Positions 9,096-18,114 are shown, counted from the stretch's first letter. The stretch: 64,000 nucleotides of DNA from an uncultured Desulfovibrio sp. (GCA_913063155.1 CAJXYU010000006.1:214432-278431); one strand, 5' to 3'. The notes: generated by a model from the sequence alone, not told the origin. Translations and numbers: made by a program.

Positions 9096-11231
9096 TTAGA
9101 ACCGTTCGAAATCATCATCGCCGCCCTTGTCCGGGGCGGCCGGAGCGGGTCTTTCGGCCTGCGGCAATGCGGCGGGCCTGGCGCGCATGACACGCTGTCC
9201 GGTTCCTCCGACTACGGCGGACTGATGCCCCACATGGAAGAAGGACATGACACTTTGCAGGTGTTGCGCCTGTCTGGAAAGTTCCTCGCTGGTTGAAGCC
9301 ATCTCCTCGGAGGCGGAAGCGTTCTGCTGAATGACCCTGTCAAGCTGGCCGATGGCCGAGTTGATCTGGGAGGCTCCGGAGTTCTGCTCGTTGCTGGCCG
9401 CGGTGATTTCCTGGACCAGAGAAGCTGTCTTCTCGATGTCGGGAACAAGCAGGGACAACATCTCGCCGGCCTGTTCAGCCACATCCACGCTGCTGCTCGA
9501 CAGCTCACTGATTTCGGCGGCGGCTTCGCCGCTCCGTTCGGCCAACTTGCGTACTTCCGCAGCGACCACGGCGAATCCCTTGCCGTGCTCACCGGCGCGG
9601 GCCGCCTCGATGGCCGCATTGAGCGCCAGCAGATTGGTCTGCCTGGCTATCTCCTCGACGATGGATATCTTTTCCGCAATGCTGCGCATGGAATCGACGG
9701 TCTTTTCCACGGCTTCGCCGCATTTCCGGGCGTCACCGGCGGCCTTGGTCGCCAGGGAATCGGTTTCCTGCGCATTCTCAGCGTTCTGGTTGATGTTGGA
9801 AGCCATCTCCTCCATGGACGAAGTCACTTCCTCGATGGAAGCCGCCTGCTGGCCGGCGCCTTCGGAAACCTGCTGTGCGGAAGAGGAGAGTTCTCCGCTG
9901 CCCGAGGCGACCTTTTCCGAGACGTTCTGAACTTCCAGCACCACTTCCTTGAGCTTTTCGGCCATATTTCTCAAAGTGGAGGCAAGAACTCCGACCTCGT
10001 CCTTCTGGTCGATATCGATCCGGTTGTCCACGAAGTCACCGTCGGCGATCTTTTCGGAAAAGGCGACAGCCTTGCGGATGGGAGCCACGATGCTGTTCGC
10101 CAGAAGCCAAAGGACCAGACAGCCCAGCACCGCCACCACGGCGCCCGCAACCGCGCCGACAATCACGTTGTTCCTGGAGTCGGCGGCCAGGGACTTTTCA
10201 AGCTGTTCGGCTTCGGCAAACACGATGGACCGCTTGACCTCGATGAAGATGGCCCACGGAGTGCCTGTCCGGCCCGGATTGATGGGAGCCAGAACACCCA
10301 CGTTCTCCGCCTCGGGCGAGATGGACACAAAGGGCTTTCCGGCCCTGGTGTTGTCGGCGAGCTTCTGCCAGTCGCCGCTGTAGGCGTCCCGCAGCAGCTT
10401 GCCCACGGAACCCGCATCCTCGCTGTTGGCCACGACAATGCCCATGTTGCTGATGACCCAGACCTTGGCCTGCCCGTCGTACAGGGACTTGGCCACGGTC
10501 TCACTCAATTCCTGAACGAAATCGAGCCGCAGGTCGCTCCCGCCGATGCCGAGGAACTTGCCGTCGATCTCCACGGGCGCCGACATGGTGGTGAGCCATT
10601 CCTGCTTGCCCTGGACGATATACGGAAACGGATCGAGAATGTTCTCCTTTCGCCGCTGCCTGGGGAACAGATACCAGCCGCCCTTGGTGACGCCGTTGGG
10701 ATGAAGGGAAGCGTCTTCATACCCGACCAGGGGCTGCCGGGCGATATTGCCGTTGGCATCGCGGTTCCAATAGGGAACAAACCGGCCGGTGGCATCATGG
10801 CCGCTCGCCTTGTCTCCTGCGTACATGGAGTCGTTGCCGTCAAGGGCATTGGGTTCCCAGGCGCTGTACGTACCGAGAAATTCGGGGTTCTCCTCGAGAA
10901 TGGAAAGCAGGATGTCGTTGAACGCCGTCCGCATGTCCAGGGAACGCGCGGTTTCCGGATTCCGGCGCAGTGCCCGGAAGACGTCCGCTATGGTCCGCGC
11001 CACATCCAGGTTGATGTCGAGCTTGGACTGAACGAAGGCCGCCTCGCGCTGGGCCACGGCCAGCAGACGCTGTTCGGTCTGCTTGGTGATCAGGGTTCTG
11101 ACCTGACCGCTCACATTCTCTTCGGACCTGGCCTGCGTGTACATCTGCACCAGCACCAGCACCAGCACTGTCATCAATAGACAGATGCCCGACATGAAAA
11201 CGATTTTGGTCTTGACTGATTTGAGTTGCAC
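9096..11231 (-). CDS. Methyl-accepting chemotaxis protein, Cache-type sensor
   Basis: A 711-residue transmembrane chemoreceptor. An N-terminal membrane helix at about 10-30 is followed by a periplasmic double-Cache-like domain to about residue 340, with the typical sequence [16 protein letters not shown] second membrane helix at about 352-377 leads into a HAMP domain and a long signalling coiled coil. The highly conserved hairpin tip is present ([20 protein letters not shown]). The C-terminus is DDDFERF, without a CheR-tethering pentapeptide of the NWETF type. It probably senses a small organic acid or amino acid, which cannot be specified. It is monocistronic, with its own terminator. Confidence 0.93.
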   Translation of the reverse strand: MQLKSVKTKIVFMSGICLLMTVLVLVLVQMYTQARSEENVSGQVRTLITKQTEQRLLAVAQREAAFVQSKLDINLDVARTIADVFRALRRNPETARSLDMRTAFNDILLSILEENPEFLGTYSAWEPNALDGNDSMYAGDKASGHDATGRFVPYWNRDANGNIARQPLVGYEDASLHPNGVTKGGWYLFPRQRRKENILDPFPYIVQGKQEWLTTMSAPVEIDGKFLGIGGSDLRLDFVQELSETVAKSLYDGQAKVWVISNMGIVVANSEDAGSVGKLLRDAYSGDWQKLADNTRAGKPFVSISPEAENVGVLAPINPGRTGTPWAIFIEVKRSIVFAEAEQLEKSLAADSRNNVIVGAVAGAVVAVLGCLVLWLLANSIVAPIRKAVAFSEKIADGDFVDNRIDIDQKDEVGVLASTLRNMAEKLKEVVLEVQNVSEKVASGSGELSSSAQQVSEGAGQQAASIEEVTSSMEEMASNINQNAENAQETDSLATKAAGDARKCGEAVEKTVDSMRSIAEKISIVEEIARQTNLLALNAAIEAARAGEHGKGFAVVAAEVRKLAERSGEAAAEISELSSSSVDVAEQAGEMLSLLVPDIEKTASLVQEITAASNEQNSGASQINSAIGQLDRVIQQNASASEEMASTSEELSRQAQHLQSVMSFFHVGHQSAVVGGTGQRVMRARPAALPQAERPAPAAPDKGGDDDFERF

Positions 11232-11560
11232 CGAATCCTCCCTTGGTTGGAACGAAAACGACAGCGGCTATGGGGCCACCCTCTTATCACTAGTATGGGA
11301 GAAAAATGTTCATCAATTATAAACGATAGTTCAGAAGGGGGATCGCCACGGCTTAAAACGGCCGCCCGAAAAGCACCTGACAGCCTCCCTCCCGGTCAGC
11401 AGGCGCGCCCCGCGAAAAAATAGGACATTGGCCGAGAGGCAGAATGCTTGCCCCGAAAGATTCCGGGGCATATGACTGGCTATCCGTTGCAGAGACGAGA
11501 AGGCGACATACTGTTGCAGCCAATTCGAAACCAAAGACGGTCATAGCCGAAAGGTGCCTG
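11232..11560. other. Intergenic region upstream of the chemoreceptor and SnoaL-like remnant
   Basis: No credible gene here. It should hold the divergent promoters for the chemoreceptor on the left and the SnoaL-like gene on the right; I could not place -35/-10 boxes with confidence. Short open frames on both strands look like chance. Confidence 0.5.
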
Positions 11561-11929
11561 ATGAATATACCAAGCCCCAAAGAAGTGGTGAAGACATGGG
11601 TGAATGCGTTCAACGCCGCCGATGCCGAAGCAATATCCGGCTTATACCATGCCGATGCAGTGAATCACCAGATCGCGAAGTCTCCTGCGGAGGGCAGGGA
11701 GCCATCCATGCAATGTTCGGGTGGGAGTTCGAAGCGGCGGTAGATGACGTGCATTGTCGAGAACCTGTTCGAGGACGGCGAATGGGCCGTTCTCGAATGG
11801 CGTGATCCACTCGGCCTGAGAGGCTGCGGCTTCTTTCACGTGATCGAGGGAGGAATCCGATCCCAACGCGGTTATTGGGACAAGCTGAGCTTTTTGCGGC
11901 AGCATAAACCGCCTCTGCCCAAAGCGTGA
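11561..11929 (+). pseudogene. SnoaL/NTF2-like protein with two compensating frameshifts
   Basis: The frame opening at 11561 (ATG, with AAAGG upstream) encodes an NTF2-like N-terminus, EVVKTWVNAFNAADAEAISGLY. Near 11697 the homologous text continues in another frame (AIHAMFGWEFEAA), and from about 11744 it returns to the first frame (CIVENLFEDGEWAVLEW) and runs to 11929. The first frame meets a TAG at 11741-11743. One missing base near 11697 and one extra base near 11735-11742 would explain this and restore a protein of about 122 residues, the normal size for the family. Either the gene is recently inactivated or these are two sequencing errors. Substrate unknown. Confidence 0.7.
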
Positions 11930-12059
11930 ACCCGTGCGTTTATGCCCACTTGAAATCATCAGGGCAAAGGTGTCCCGAAGGTCCCTGGCATGTGTTCGGA
12001 CATGGAAGAAACGCCAGCCGGAACACCTGACCGATTCCCGGCCGGATGCATTTCCGGCA

Positions 12060-12206
12060 CTACTCCTTGCAGTCGTTGTCCTTCTTGCAGGAGCATCCCC
12101 CGCAACCGCAGCTCGGGGAATTCTTGCTGGAGAGGTTTCTTTTGATCCGTAAGCCGACATAAACCGCGGCGGCGGCGATGATGATAAGCGCCAGTATGTT
12201 GTCCAT
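12060..12206 (-). CDS. FeoB-associated Cys-rich membrane protein
   Basis: A 48-residue protein too short for usual gene calling. One hydrophobic helix, ILALIIIAAAAVYVGL, is followed by a basic stretch and a cysteine cluster, CGCGGCSC with a further Cys near the end (five Cys in total). This is the architecture of the small proteins found beside feoB. GGGAG sits 5 bases upstream of the ATG. It may handle Fe(II) on the cytoplasmic face of FeoB or tune the transporter; that is inference from the family. Unusually, feoB itself is 2.1 kb upstream in the same orientation, with four genes between. Confidence 0.85.
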   Translation of the reverse strand: MDNILALIIIAAAAVYVGLRIKRNLSSKNSPSCGCGGCSCKKDNDCKE

Positions 12207-12215
12207 GTTTTCTCC

Positions 12216-12341
12216 CTACCCGGCCAGCCCGGACAATGTGGCCGACTTTTTGTCGAGGTTGGTTTCATTCTGGTCCCCCGCTGGACGAATCAGGTCTTCC
12301 CGAATGGGATGAATATCTTCCAGCCGTTTTCCCATGATCAT
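12216..12341 (-). CDS. Small hypothetical protein coupled to HD-GYP gene
   Basis: A 41-residue open frame starting with an ATGA overlap at the end of the HD-GYP gene and ending 9 bases before the FeoB-associated gene. The product is hydrophilic and begins MIMGKRLEDIHPIREDLI. I see no domain, signal or metal motif. The coupling and tight packing argue that it is real; the lack of any recognisable family argues for caution. Confidence 0.45.
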   Translation of the reverse strand: MIMGKRLEDIHPIREDLIRPAGDQNETNLDKKSATLSGLAG

Positions 12342-13048
12342 ACTGCCATCCTCATGCCCCGCATGGAGTCGAGATACCCTCTGATGGTGTCCTGGATGTC
12401 GAGAAACGCCTCCACCACCCTGGGGTCGAACTGACTGCCGGAACACCGGGCCACTTCGTTGGCCGCCGCGCCGAAACTCATGGGCGGCCGGTAGGGCCTT
12501 TCCTGCAGCATGGCCGAAAGAGCGTCCGCCACCGCGATGATTCTCGCTCCCAGCGGTATGTCTCCTCCGGCCAGTCCGTGGGGATATCCCTTGCCGTCAA
12601 AACGCTCATGGTGATGCAGCACCATTTTGGCAACAGCGTCATTGCCCATGAGGCTGGTCAAGGGTTCGATGATTTCGGCGCCCATCTGGGGGTGTTTTTT
12701 GATGGTCCTGTATTCCGGGTCCGTGAGTGCGCCCCGCTTTTTCAAAATGGCGTCAGGAATGCCTATCTTTCCGATGTCGTGCAAATGGCCGGCAATGTGA
12801 AGGATATCCGCCTGGCTTGGAGGAAGTCCCAACTGCTGCCCTATGGCTTGCGAAAGGATGGCGACTTCCTCTGAATGAGAACGGGTGCAATGATCCTTGG
12901 CGTCGATGGCGTTGCCAAGTGATTCGGCAAAGACATGCACGGTGAGATGCACGGCGTCCTGGACCTGAAATTCGCAAATGTCTTCAAGCGTCATTCGGAT
13001 ATTGGCTGGCACGGTCTCTTCCTCTCCCCTGAGGAAGCGGCGGGCCAT
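12338..13048 (-). CDS. HD-GYP domain protein (probable cyclic-di-GMP phosphodiesterase)
   Basis: A 236-residue protein consisting almost entirely of an HD-GYP domain. The metal-binding HDIGKIGIPD lies near residue 90, and HHERFDGKGYP near residue 145 supplies the GYP signature. No receiver or membrane segment is present. It should hydrolyse cyclic di-GMP or a related dinucleotide in the cytoplasm. Its place inside the Feo operon suggests that iron supply and second-messenger turnover are expressed together. The annotated start lacks a clear ribosome site; an internal ATG about 19 codons downstream is possible without affecting the domain. Confidence 0.88.
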   Translation of the reverse strand: MARRFLRGEEETVPANIRMTLEDICEFQVQDAVHLTVHVFAESLGNAIDAKDHCTRSHSEEVAILSQAIGQQLGLPPSQADILHIAGHLHDIGKIGIPDAILKKRGALTDPEYRTIKKHPQMGAEIIEPLTSLMGNDAVAKMVLHHHERFDGKGYPHGLAGGDIPLGARIIAVADALSAMLQERPYRPPMSFGAAANEVARCSGSQFDPRVVEAFLDIQDTIRGYLDSMRGMRMAV

Positions 13049-13097
13049 AAGCCCGCCGCAATATGCTGAACGTAAGTGCGTCCTGTCCGGCTGCTTC

Positions 13098-13925
13098 CTA
13101 TTTCATATCCACGGCTTTAACCCAGATCACTGCGTCCTGGGAAAGCTCTTTGCCTTTGTATTCCGTGTCCGGGCCGACGCCCAGGGCGGCGAAGCCCCAC
13201 CACCCGGCCTTGGGAACGCCGAAAGTGATGTAACCGTTCGCGTCGGTGAAGATGGTCTGGGTCACGAACGCGTCGTGCGGGTAATCCACGGAGGATTTCG
13301 CGGGCATGGTGTTGGACTTCAGGTCCGGCATGTGGCTCATGTACTCAACTTCCACTTCAGCACCGGCCACGGGCTTGCCCTGAGAAAGCACCTGGGCCTT
13401 GAACACGTTTCCGGTCCAGACGCCATAGGGCTTGATCAGGGGAACGATTTCGCAGGGCAGTCCGACGGGCTCGGCCCAATTGCCGGGAATGCCGCCCACG
13501 TTGGCGATGACTTTGGTGATCTGCTGCATGTAGACGCCTTCTTCCTTTTCAAAGTAGTAGCCCGGGACGAACACGAAGGTGTAGTCGCCCATGGAGCGAA
13601 CCTCTTTTTTGGGCAGCAGCGCGGAAAAGGCCTTGTTCCTGGATTCGGGGTTCTTCCACTCGATCTCCTTCACGTACTTCATGAAGTCGAGCTTTTTGGG
13701 TTTGGAGTCGCCGCGCTGATACATGGCGTAAAACTCCTTGACGCCGCCCATGTCCATGGTGTGGCCGGCCTCGGCCGGATGAGTGAAAACCATGCGGAAA
13801 TCCATGTCGCCGCCCTTCTCCTTGGCGATCTCCGGAGTGTAGACCATCATGAAGTGCGCGGATGCGGGTACGGACAAGGCCAGTACCGCCAGCAGGGCAA
13901 AGGCGGCAAAAATTCCTTTTTTCAT
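13098..13925 (-). CDS. Periplasmic DUF4198-like protein
   Basis: A 275-residue secreted protein with a signal peptide ending around ASAHF, so the mature form starts with His-Phe-Met-Met. DUF4198 proteins typically begin with a His just after the signal peptide and are associated with transition-metal uptake loci. Two beta-sandwich regions are suggested, including GKPVAGAEVEVEYMSHMP and TDANGYITFGVPKAGWW, which resemble the repeat in bacterial extracellular binding domains. The ATG at 13925 is chosen because AGGAG lies 9 bases upstream; the longer frame to 13970 lacks this. Role in iron acquisition is inferred from the operon. Confidence 0.8.
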   Translation of the reverse strand: MKKGIFAAFALLAVLALSVPASAHFMMVYTPEIAKEKGGDMDFRMVFTHPAEAGHTMDMGGVKEFYAMYQRGDSKPKKLDFMKYVKEIEWKNPESRNKAFSALLPKKEVRSMGDYTFVFVPGYYFEKEEGVYMQQITKVIANVGGIPGNWAEPVGLPCEIVPLIKPYGVWTGNVFKAQVLSQGKPVAGAEVEVEYMSHMPDLKSNTMPAKSSVDYPHDAFVTQTIFTDANGYITFGVPKAGWWGFAALGVGPDTEYKGKELSQDAVIWVKAVDMK

Positions 13926-13987
13926 TGTTCGATTCTCCTGATTAAAAATGAGGTTGACTATTAATCTCATCTGTCAGTGTTTTTAAT

Positions 13988-14012
13988 GGGGAGCCGGCCC
14001 GCCCGACTCCCC
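13988..14012 (-). terminator. Intercistronic hairpin (possible attenuator)
   Basis: GGGGAG at 13988-13993 pairs with CTCCCC at 14007-14012 around a GC-rich loop, between the 105-residue exported protein and the DUF4198-like gene. No U-run follows on the minus strand, so partial termination or mRNA processing is as likely as full termination. Confidence 0.4.
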
Positions 14013-14034
14013 GATGACAGAGGTCTGCACGTGT

Positions 14035-14352
14035 TTATTCGACGATGTCAGCGCCGTTCACTTCCACGGTATGGCCTTCGCCGCCGTCAAAGAGAACCAT
14101 GTAGCCGCCTTCAGGCTTTTTGAAGGAAAACTCGCTGTCCGCGTTCATCTTGCCTTCCTGGAGCACCTTGCCGGCTCCGTCCTTGACGTACATCTTCACG
14201 CCCGAAGCGGAAGAGCCGTCGGAAAATCCGCCTTCGCAGGTCACGGTTCCGTCGCCGTTGTCAAAGCAGTCGCACAGGGGACTGTGGGCAAAAGCGGTGG
14301 CCGCAAAGGCCGACAGGGCCAGCACCAGGGTCAAAGTCATCAATTTCTTCAT
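14035..14352 (-). CDS. Small periplasmic protein, carboxypeptidase-regulatory-like
   Basis: A 105-residue exported protein. The signal peptide ends at TAFAHS, again placing a His at the mature N-terminus. Cysteines follow in CDCFDNGDGTVTC, and the rest is one beta-sandwich-like repeat with a GVKMYVKDGAGKVL pattern, similar to the C-terminal half of DUF4198 proteins. It starts immediately after the feoB stop (TAAATG) with GGAGG inside the feoB end, so it is coupled to feoB. It may bind metal in the periplasm; that is inference from the His-first N-terminus, the Cys pattern and the operon. Confidence 0.75.
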   Translation of the reverse strand: MKKLMTLTLVLALSAFAATAFAHSPLCDCFDNGDGTVTCEGGFSDGSSASGVKMYVKDGAGKVLQEGKMNADSEFSFKKPEGGYMVLFDGGEGHTVEVNGADIVE

Positions 14353-16866
14353 TTAATTCGTTCCTCCTTCGAAACAATTTTTAGTATTGGATGAGCTGAC
14401 TACTGTCTCCTGCCGCTCCCTGTGGGGGACAAGCGCCATGACGACGGTCGCCGCCACGCACAGCCCGTAGAAGGCCCACATGGCCTGGAATCCGGTCAGC
14501 CCCAGCAAGACGCCGCCCGTAAACACCAAGGTGGCGAGAGCAAGACCCAAGGCAGTCTGATACAGGATGGAGAACAGCATCCACTTGGTGGAATTGGACT
14601 GCATGCGCACCATGATGGAAGTTGGCACGCAGGGCGGGTACAGGGCCATGAACAGCATCAGCGCCAAAGCGTGCAGGGCCGTGAAGCCGGTTTCGCCCGC
14701 CTTCATGCTTTCCTGAACCGACTGGTCGCTGCCGTCGATACCGTAGATGGACCCGAGGGTGGCCGCGCTGTTTTCCTTGGCCGCGAAGGCGGACAGAAGC
14801 GCGATGTTGATGCGCCAGTTGAAACCGGCATACCGGGTCACCGGCTCCAGGGCATGGCCGAGCACACCCAGAAAGCTGGATTCGAACCGCTCGGCGCGAA
14901 TTTCGCGGCGCAGCTTCTTGCGCACCTTGACCACTTTCTTGAGGGCCTTGTTCAGCTTCTTGCCGTCTTTTCCCTTGCGTTTGACCACGGAGTAAAAGAC
15001 AGGATTGTCCGCCTCGAACCGCTTGTTGATTTCGGCGGCGGCGGCCTTGTCCGTGACGCCCCGCTTGGCGTTTTTGAGGTCCTCTTCAAAAAGAATCAAA
15101 TTCGTCACGTCGGCCGCGACGAGAGTCCCCTTGTAGGAAGTCTTGTCCACCGCCTTCATGAACCTGGTCACGGCCGCATGACGTTTGGATTCGTAGTAGT
15201 CCATGCGTTCCTTGCTCAGGCCCGGGAAGTTGATGAGCACGAAGATGACCACAGCCACGGCCACCACAACGGTGACGATCTTCTTGACGAAGAGCCAGAT
15301 GCGCTCGAAGGCCCGACGAAGCACTCCACCCATCGTGGGCAGGTGATACGGCGGCATCTCCATGATGAACGGAGCGCTTTCCCGCTTGCTGAGCACGGTC
15401 AGGGACAAGAGCTTGGCGATGGGCAAAGCTATGAACAGGGTCACCGTGGCTATGAAGAACATGGCCAGGCCTGCCTGATCCGCAAAATAGGCCCCGATGA
15501 GGATCAGGTACAGGGGGACCTTGGCCAGGCAATTCATCATGGGCACGATGAGTATGGTGGCGAGGCGTGCCCGCTCGTCCGGAATGGCCTTGGTGGCCAT
15601 GACGCCGGGAATGGCGCAACCACCAACATAAACTCCGCCCAGAATGAGCGGCAGCGTGGACTGACCGTGCAGCCCGAACCGCCGGAACAACCTATCGAGG
15701 ATGAAGGCCATGCGCGGCATGTAGCCGCTGTCTTCAAGAATGGCGATGAGAGCAAAGAGCAGAAAGAAAATAGGCAGATAGTTGAGGATGGCCGTGGCAC
15801 TCTTGACGACCCAGACGCCCAGGGACCTCAGCAGTGGGTCGCCCAGGAAGTCCGCCCTCGGTAGGATATCGGCCGCGAACGATTCTATGCCTCCCCAGAG
15901 CGGCCAGGCCTTCAGGGCCACCCATCCGCCGAAGACGATCGATACTTCATAGAGCACGAGCAGGATGGCCACGAGGATGACGGGCCCGAGAAAACGATTG
16001 CAGACGTACCTGTCGGCCAGATCGGATAGATTTCTGCGCCTTTCCGTCGGCACCCTGACGAAACGTTTGGCGATTTCGGCGCAGGACCGATGCCGGGAAA
16101 ATGCAACGTGCCGTTCGGCCGGGATGCCGGCGGATTCGCGAAACTCGACACGCCGCCGCTCCACCTCCTTGAACAGGGCTGCGGATTCGGGATGGTATTC
16201 CTTGACCAGTTCCCGGGCCTCGGCGTCGTTTTCAAGCAGCTTCACCGCCAGCCAGCGGGCCGGATAGGCCGCCGCCATGCGATGCTCTTCGGCGACCAGA
16301 TCGGCGATCTTTTCAATGTGCGGCTCAAGCGCACCATAGTCGATGGAAAAAGCGCGGTACTCGGCAAGACGACCCGTCTCGGCCACAGCCTTTTTCACGT
16401 CGTCACCACCCACGCCCTTCTTGCCGGTGGTGGGAACCACGGGCACGCCGAGATATTCGGCCAATCCGGCGTAGTCCACCCGGATGCCTCGCCGCTCAGC
16501 CACGTCCATCATGTTCAGGTCGATGATGGTCGGCACCTCCATCTCCAGCAGTTGCAGGGTCAGATAGAGATTGCGCTTCAGGTTGGAGGCGTCCACCACG
16601 TCGACGATCACGCCCGGCTTGTCGCGCAGGATGAAATCGCGGGCGACCCGCTCTTCCAGGGAGTAGGACGTCAAGCTGTAGGTGCCCGGCAGGTCCACCA
16701 ACTCCACGCGCGTTTCGTCCAATTTAAAATGTCCCGTCTTCTTTTCCACGGTAACGCCGGGGTAGTTGGCCACATGCTGGCGCGCTCCGGTAAGCATGTT
16801 GAAGACCGTGGACTTGCCGCAGTTGGGCTGCCCGGCCAGGGCCACCAGAAGGTTTGCACTTCCCAT
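14353..16866 (-). CDS. feoB: Ferrous iron transporter FeoB
   Basis: An 837-residue FeoB with all expected parts. The N-terminal G domain has the P-loop GQPNCGKST near residue 12, the switch sequence NYPGVTVEKK, DLPGTYSL for G3 and NMMD for G4. The membrane core contains the two Gate-like Cys-bearing motifs PFILGGVYVGGCAIPG-type (LPLILGGVYVGGCAIPG) and ALYPPCVPTSIM. It imports Fe(II) across the inner membrane using nucleotide hydrolysis. It ends directly against the next gene and starts just upstream of a feoA stop, so this is a tight operon. Between the two gate regions lies a charged loop with coiled-coil character at about residues 560-660. Confidence 0.96.
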   Translation of the reverse strand: MGSANLLVALAGQPNCGKSTVFNMLTGARQHVANYPGVTVEKKTGHFKLDETRVELVDLPGTYSLTSYSLEERVARDFILRDKPGVIVDVVDASNLKRNLYLTLQLLEMEVPTIIDLNMMDVAERRGIRVDYAGLAEYLGVPVVPTTGKKGVGGDDVKKAVAETGRLAEYRAFSIDYGALEPHIEKIADLVAEEHRMAAAYPARWLAVKLLENDAEARELVKEYHPESAALFKEVERRRVEFRESAGIPAERHVAFSRHRSCAEIAKRFVRVPTERRRNLSDLADRYVCNRFLGPVILVAILLVLYEVSIVFGGWVALKAWPLWGGIESFAADILPRADFLGDPLLRSLGVWVVKSATAILNYLPIFFLLFALIAILEDSGYMPRMAFILDRLFRRFGLHGQSTLPLILGGVYVGGCAIPGVMATKAIPDERARLATILIVPMMNCLAKVPLYLILIGAYFADQAGLAMFFIATVTLFIALPIAKLLSLTVLSKRESAPFIMEMPPYHLPTMGGVLRRAFERIWLFVKKIVTVVVAVAVVIFVLINFPGLSKERMDYYESKRHAAVTRFMKAVDKTSYKGTLVAADVTNLILFEEDLKNAKRGVTDKAAAAEINKRFEADNPVFYSVVKRKGKDGKKLNKALKKVVKVRKKLRREIRAERFESSFLGVLGHALEPVTRYAGFNWRINIALLSAFAAKENSAATLGSIYGIDGSDQSVQESMKAGETGFTALHALALMLFMALYPPCVPTSIMVRMQSNSTKWMLFSILYQTALGLALATLVFTGGVLLGLTGFQAMWAFYGLCVAATVVMALVPHRERQETVVSSSNTKNCFEGGTN

Positions 16867-17085
16867 CTACTCCACCTCCACGTGGCGGGCTTCCTCGTGG
16901 CGTATGCTGACATGATAGCCGTCCAGCTCCAACTCCACGGGGTCCACCAACGGAGCATTGCGCACGATACGAATTTCGGCCCCCGGACAGAAGCCCAGAT
17001 CCATGAGCCGCTGCCCCAACGCCCCCTCGGCGGTGAGGCCCGTCATGATGCAGGAAACGCCGGGTGTGATTTCGTCAAGAGTCAT
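16867..17085 (-). CDS. feoA: FeoA-type SH3-like protein
   Basis: A 72-residue FeoA domain: GALGQRLMDLGFCPGAEIRIVRNAPL is the characteristic core, with a C-terminal beta strand DGYHVSIRHEEARHVEV. FeoA binds or regulates FeoB on the cytoplasmic face. The ATG at 17085 is preferred since GGAAG lies just upstream; the frame to 17199 has no ribosome site and would add an atypical N-terminus. The stop abuts the feoB start. It is one of two feoA genes here. Confidence 0.9.
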   Translation of the reverse strand: MTLDEITPGVSCIMTGLTAEGALGQRLMDLGFCPGAEIRIVRNAPLVDPVELELDGYHVSIRHEEARHVEVE

Positions 17086-17173
17086 CTGTTCTTCCTTTGC
17101 AGTCCCGAAGCGGAGAAGGCATCCAGCATGCCGGCCCCCCTCCCCGGGATATGAATATGTTGCAGGATTGCCT

Positions 17174-17398
17174 CTAGGCGACCAAAACCTTGTCGGCAAT
17201 ACCGCGTTCCACCATGATCCGTCCCTCTCCTATGGAAATGATCATGGGACCGCCGCCGTTGTTAAGCACATCCACTTCGGCGCCGGGGATGAGTCCCATG
17301 GACTCGAGCCGGTCCTTTGCCTTGCGACCGGCGGCAACGGCGATGATGAATGCGGTCTCGCCGGCAGCAACGGTGTTCAACTTTTTTGCTGAGTTCAC
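17174..17398 (-). CDS. feoA: FeoA-type SH3-like protein, first gene of the feo operon
   Basis: A 74-residue FeoA-domain protein with KAKDRLESMGLIPGAEVDVLN and the C-terminal MIISIGEGRIMVERGIADKVLV. It differs clearly from the second FeoA, so this is not a recent duplication. Two separate FeoA proteins before FeoB are seen in several Desulfovibrio-type genomes. A Fur-like box lies 40 bases upstream of the start, so this gene probably leads the iron-regulated transcript that runs down to 12060. Confidence 0.9.
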   Translation of the reverse strand: MNSAKKLNTVAAGETAFIIAVAAGRKAKDRLESMGLIPGAEVDVLNNGGGPMIISIGEGRIMVERGIADKVLVA

Positions 17399-17437
17399 TC
17401 TTTTTCCCTCCGGAACTTGTCATCCAACCCATATCTT

Positions 17438-17456
17438 GATAATGAATTTCGCTATC
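17438..17456. promoter_or_regulatory. Fur-like box upstream of feoA
   Basis: GATAATGAATTTCGCTATC matches 14 of 19 positions of the classical Fur consensus and lies 40 bases upstream of the feoA start. Flanking bases extend it to a TGATA...TATCA inverted repeat. Expected role: iron-dependent repression of the feo operon. Confidence 0.65.
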
Positions 17457-17553
17457 ATAAATAGGCGTGAGCGCAGAGAGTGTCAAAGAAAAACGGTTCA
17501 TGAAAACCATTTGCAATTAGCGAAGAAAATAGAGGCAAATACCCTTCTTAGCT

Positions 17554-17572
17554 GAGAATGACATTCAAAATC
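17554..17572. promoter_or_regulatory. Fur-like box upstream of the fur-family gene
   Basis: GAGAATGACATTCAAAATC also matches 14 of 19 positions of the Fur consensus. It lies 94 bases before the divergent fur-family gene and may mediate autoregulation. Confidence 0.5.
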
Positions 17573-17666
17573 CAACAAAATCAATAGAGCAAAGCCGCGC
17601 CCTTTTTTACGCCAATGGATGAAAAAGACTCTCAAAGAGCCGGAAACGGCACCACAGGGAATGCAC

Positions 17667-18101
17667 ATGAACGAAACCACCAGAACCTTCCAGGAATACC
17701 TGAAAGCGAACCGGCTGAAACTTACCAGCCAGCGCAGGCTCATTCTGGACGTCTTTGTCAGCCGGGGGTGCCGGGTCACGGCCGATGAGCTGTTCAAGGA
17801 AGTGGCCGAACTGGACGACGGAATCAGCCTGTCCACGGTCTATCGTACCGTGAAGCATCTCCTGCAGTCGGGCTTGGCCCGCTGCTCGCACTATGGCGAC
17901 GGAACCACGCGCTACGAGCCCGCCGACGGACAGACCAGCCATCTCGTCTGCGAAGTCTGCGGCAGAAAAGTGCCAATCGCCAACCCTTACCTGGAATGCA
18001 TGCATGCCGAGGCGGCCCGCCAGGCGGGCTTCCGCATGCTCCATTGCCACGTGACCATTCACGGCCTGTGTCACGAATGTCTGACCAAACACGAAAACTG
18101 A
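17667..18101 (+). CDS. Fur-family transcriptional regulator
   Basis: A 144-residue Fur-family protein. The N-terminal winged helix contains LTSQRRLILDVF and the recognition region SLSTVYRTVKHLLQSGL; the C-terminal dimerisation domain has a structural zinc pair CEVCG and CHECL. The usual HHDHL metal-site motif is reduced to QTSHLVC, so its sensing site may differ from canonical Fur. The ATG at 17667 is chosen because AGGGA is 6 bases upstream; upstream in-frame starts at 17619 and 17661 are possible. It diverges from the feo operon and is likely its iron-responsive repressor, possibly autoregulated. A DUF4198-like gene follows in the same operon. Confidence 0.88.
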   Translation: MNETTRTFQEYLKANRLKLTSQRRLILDVFVSRGCRVTADELFKEVAELDDGISLSTVYRTVKHLLQSGLARCSHYGDGTTRYEPADGQTSHLVCEVCGRKVPIANPYLECMHAEAARQAGFRMLHCHVTIHGLCHECLTKHEN

Positions 18102-18114
18102 AAAGGAGAACACT

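Noticed and set aside
9585..11180. Long plus-strand open frame opposite the chemoreceptor
   Set aside because: It is an antisense shadow of a GC-rich coding region; the minus-strand protein is unmistakable.
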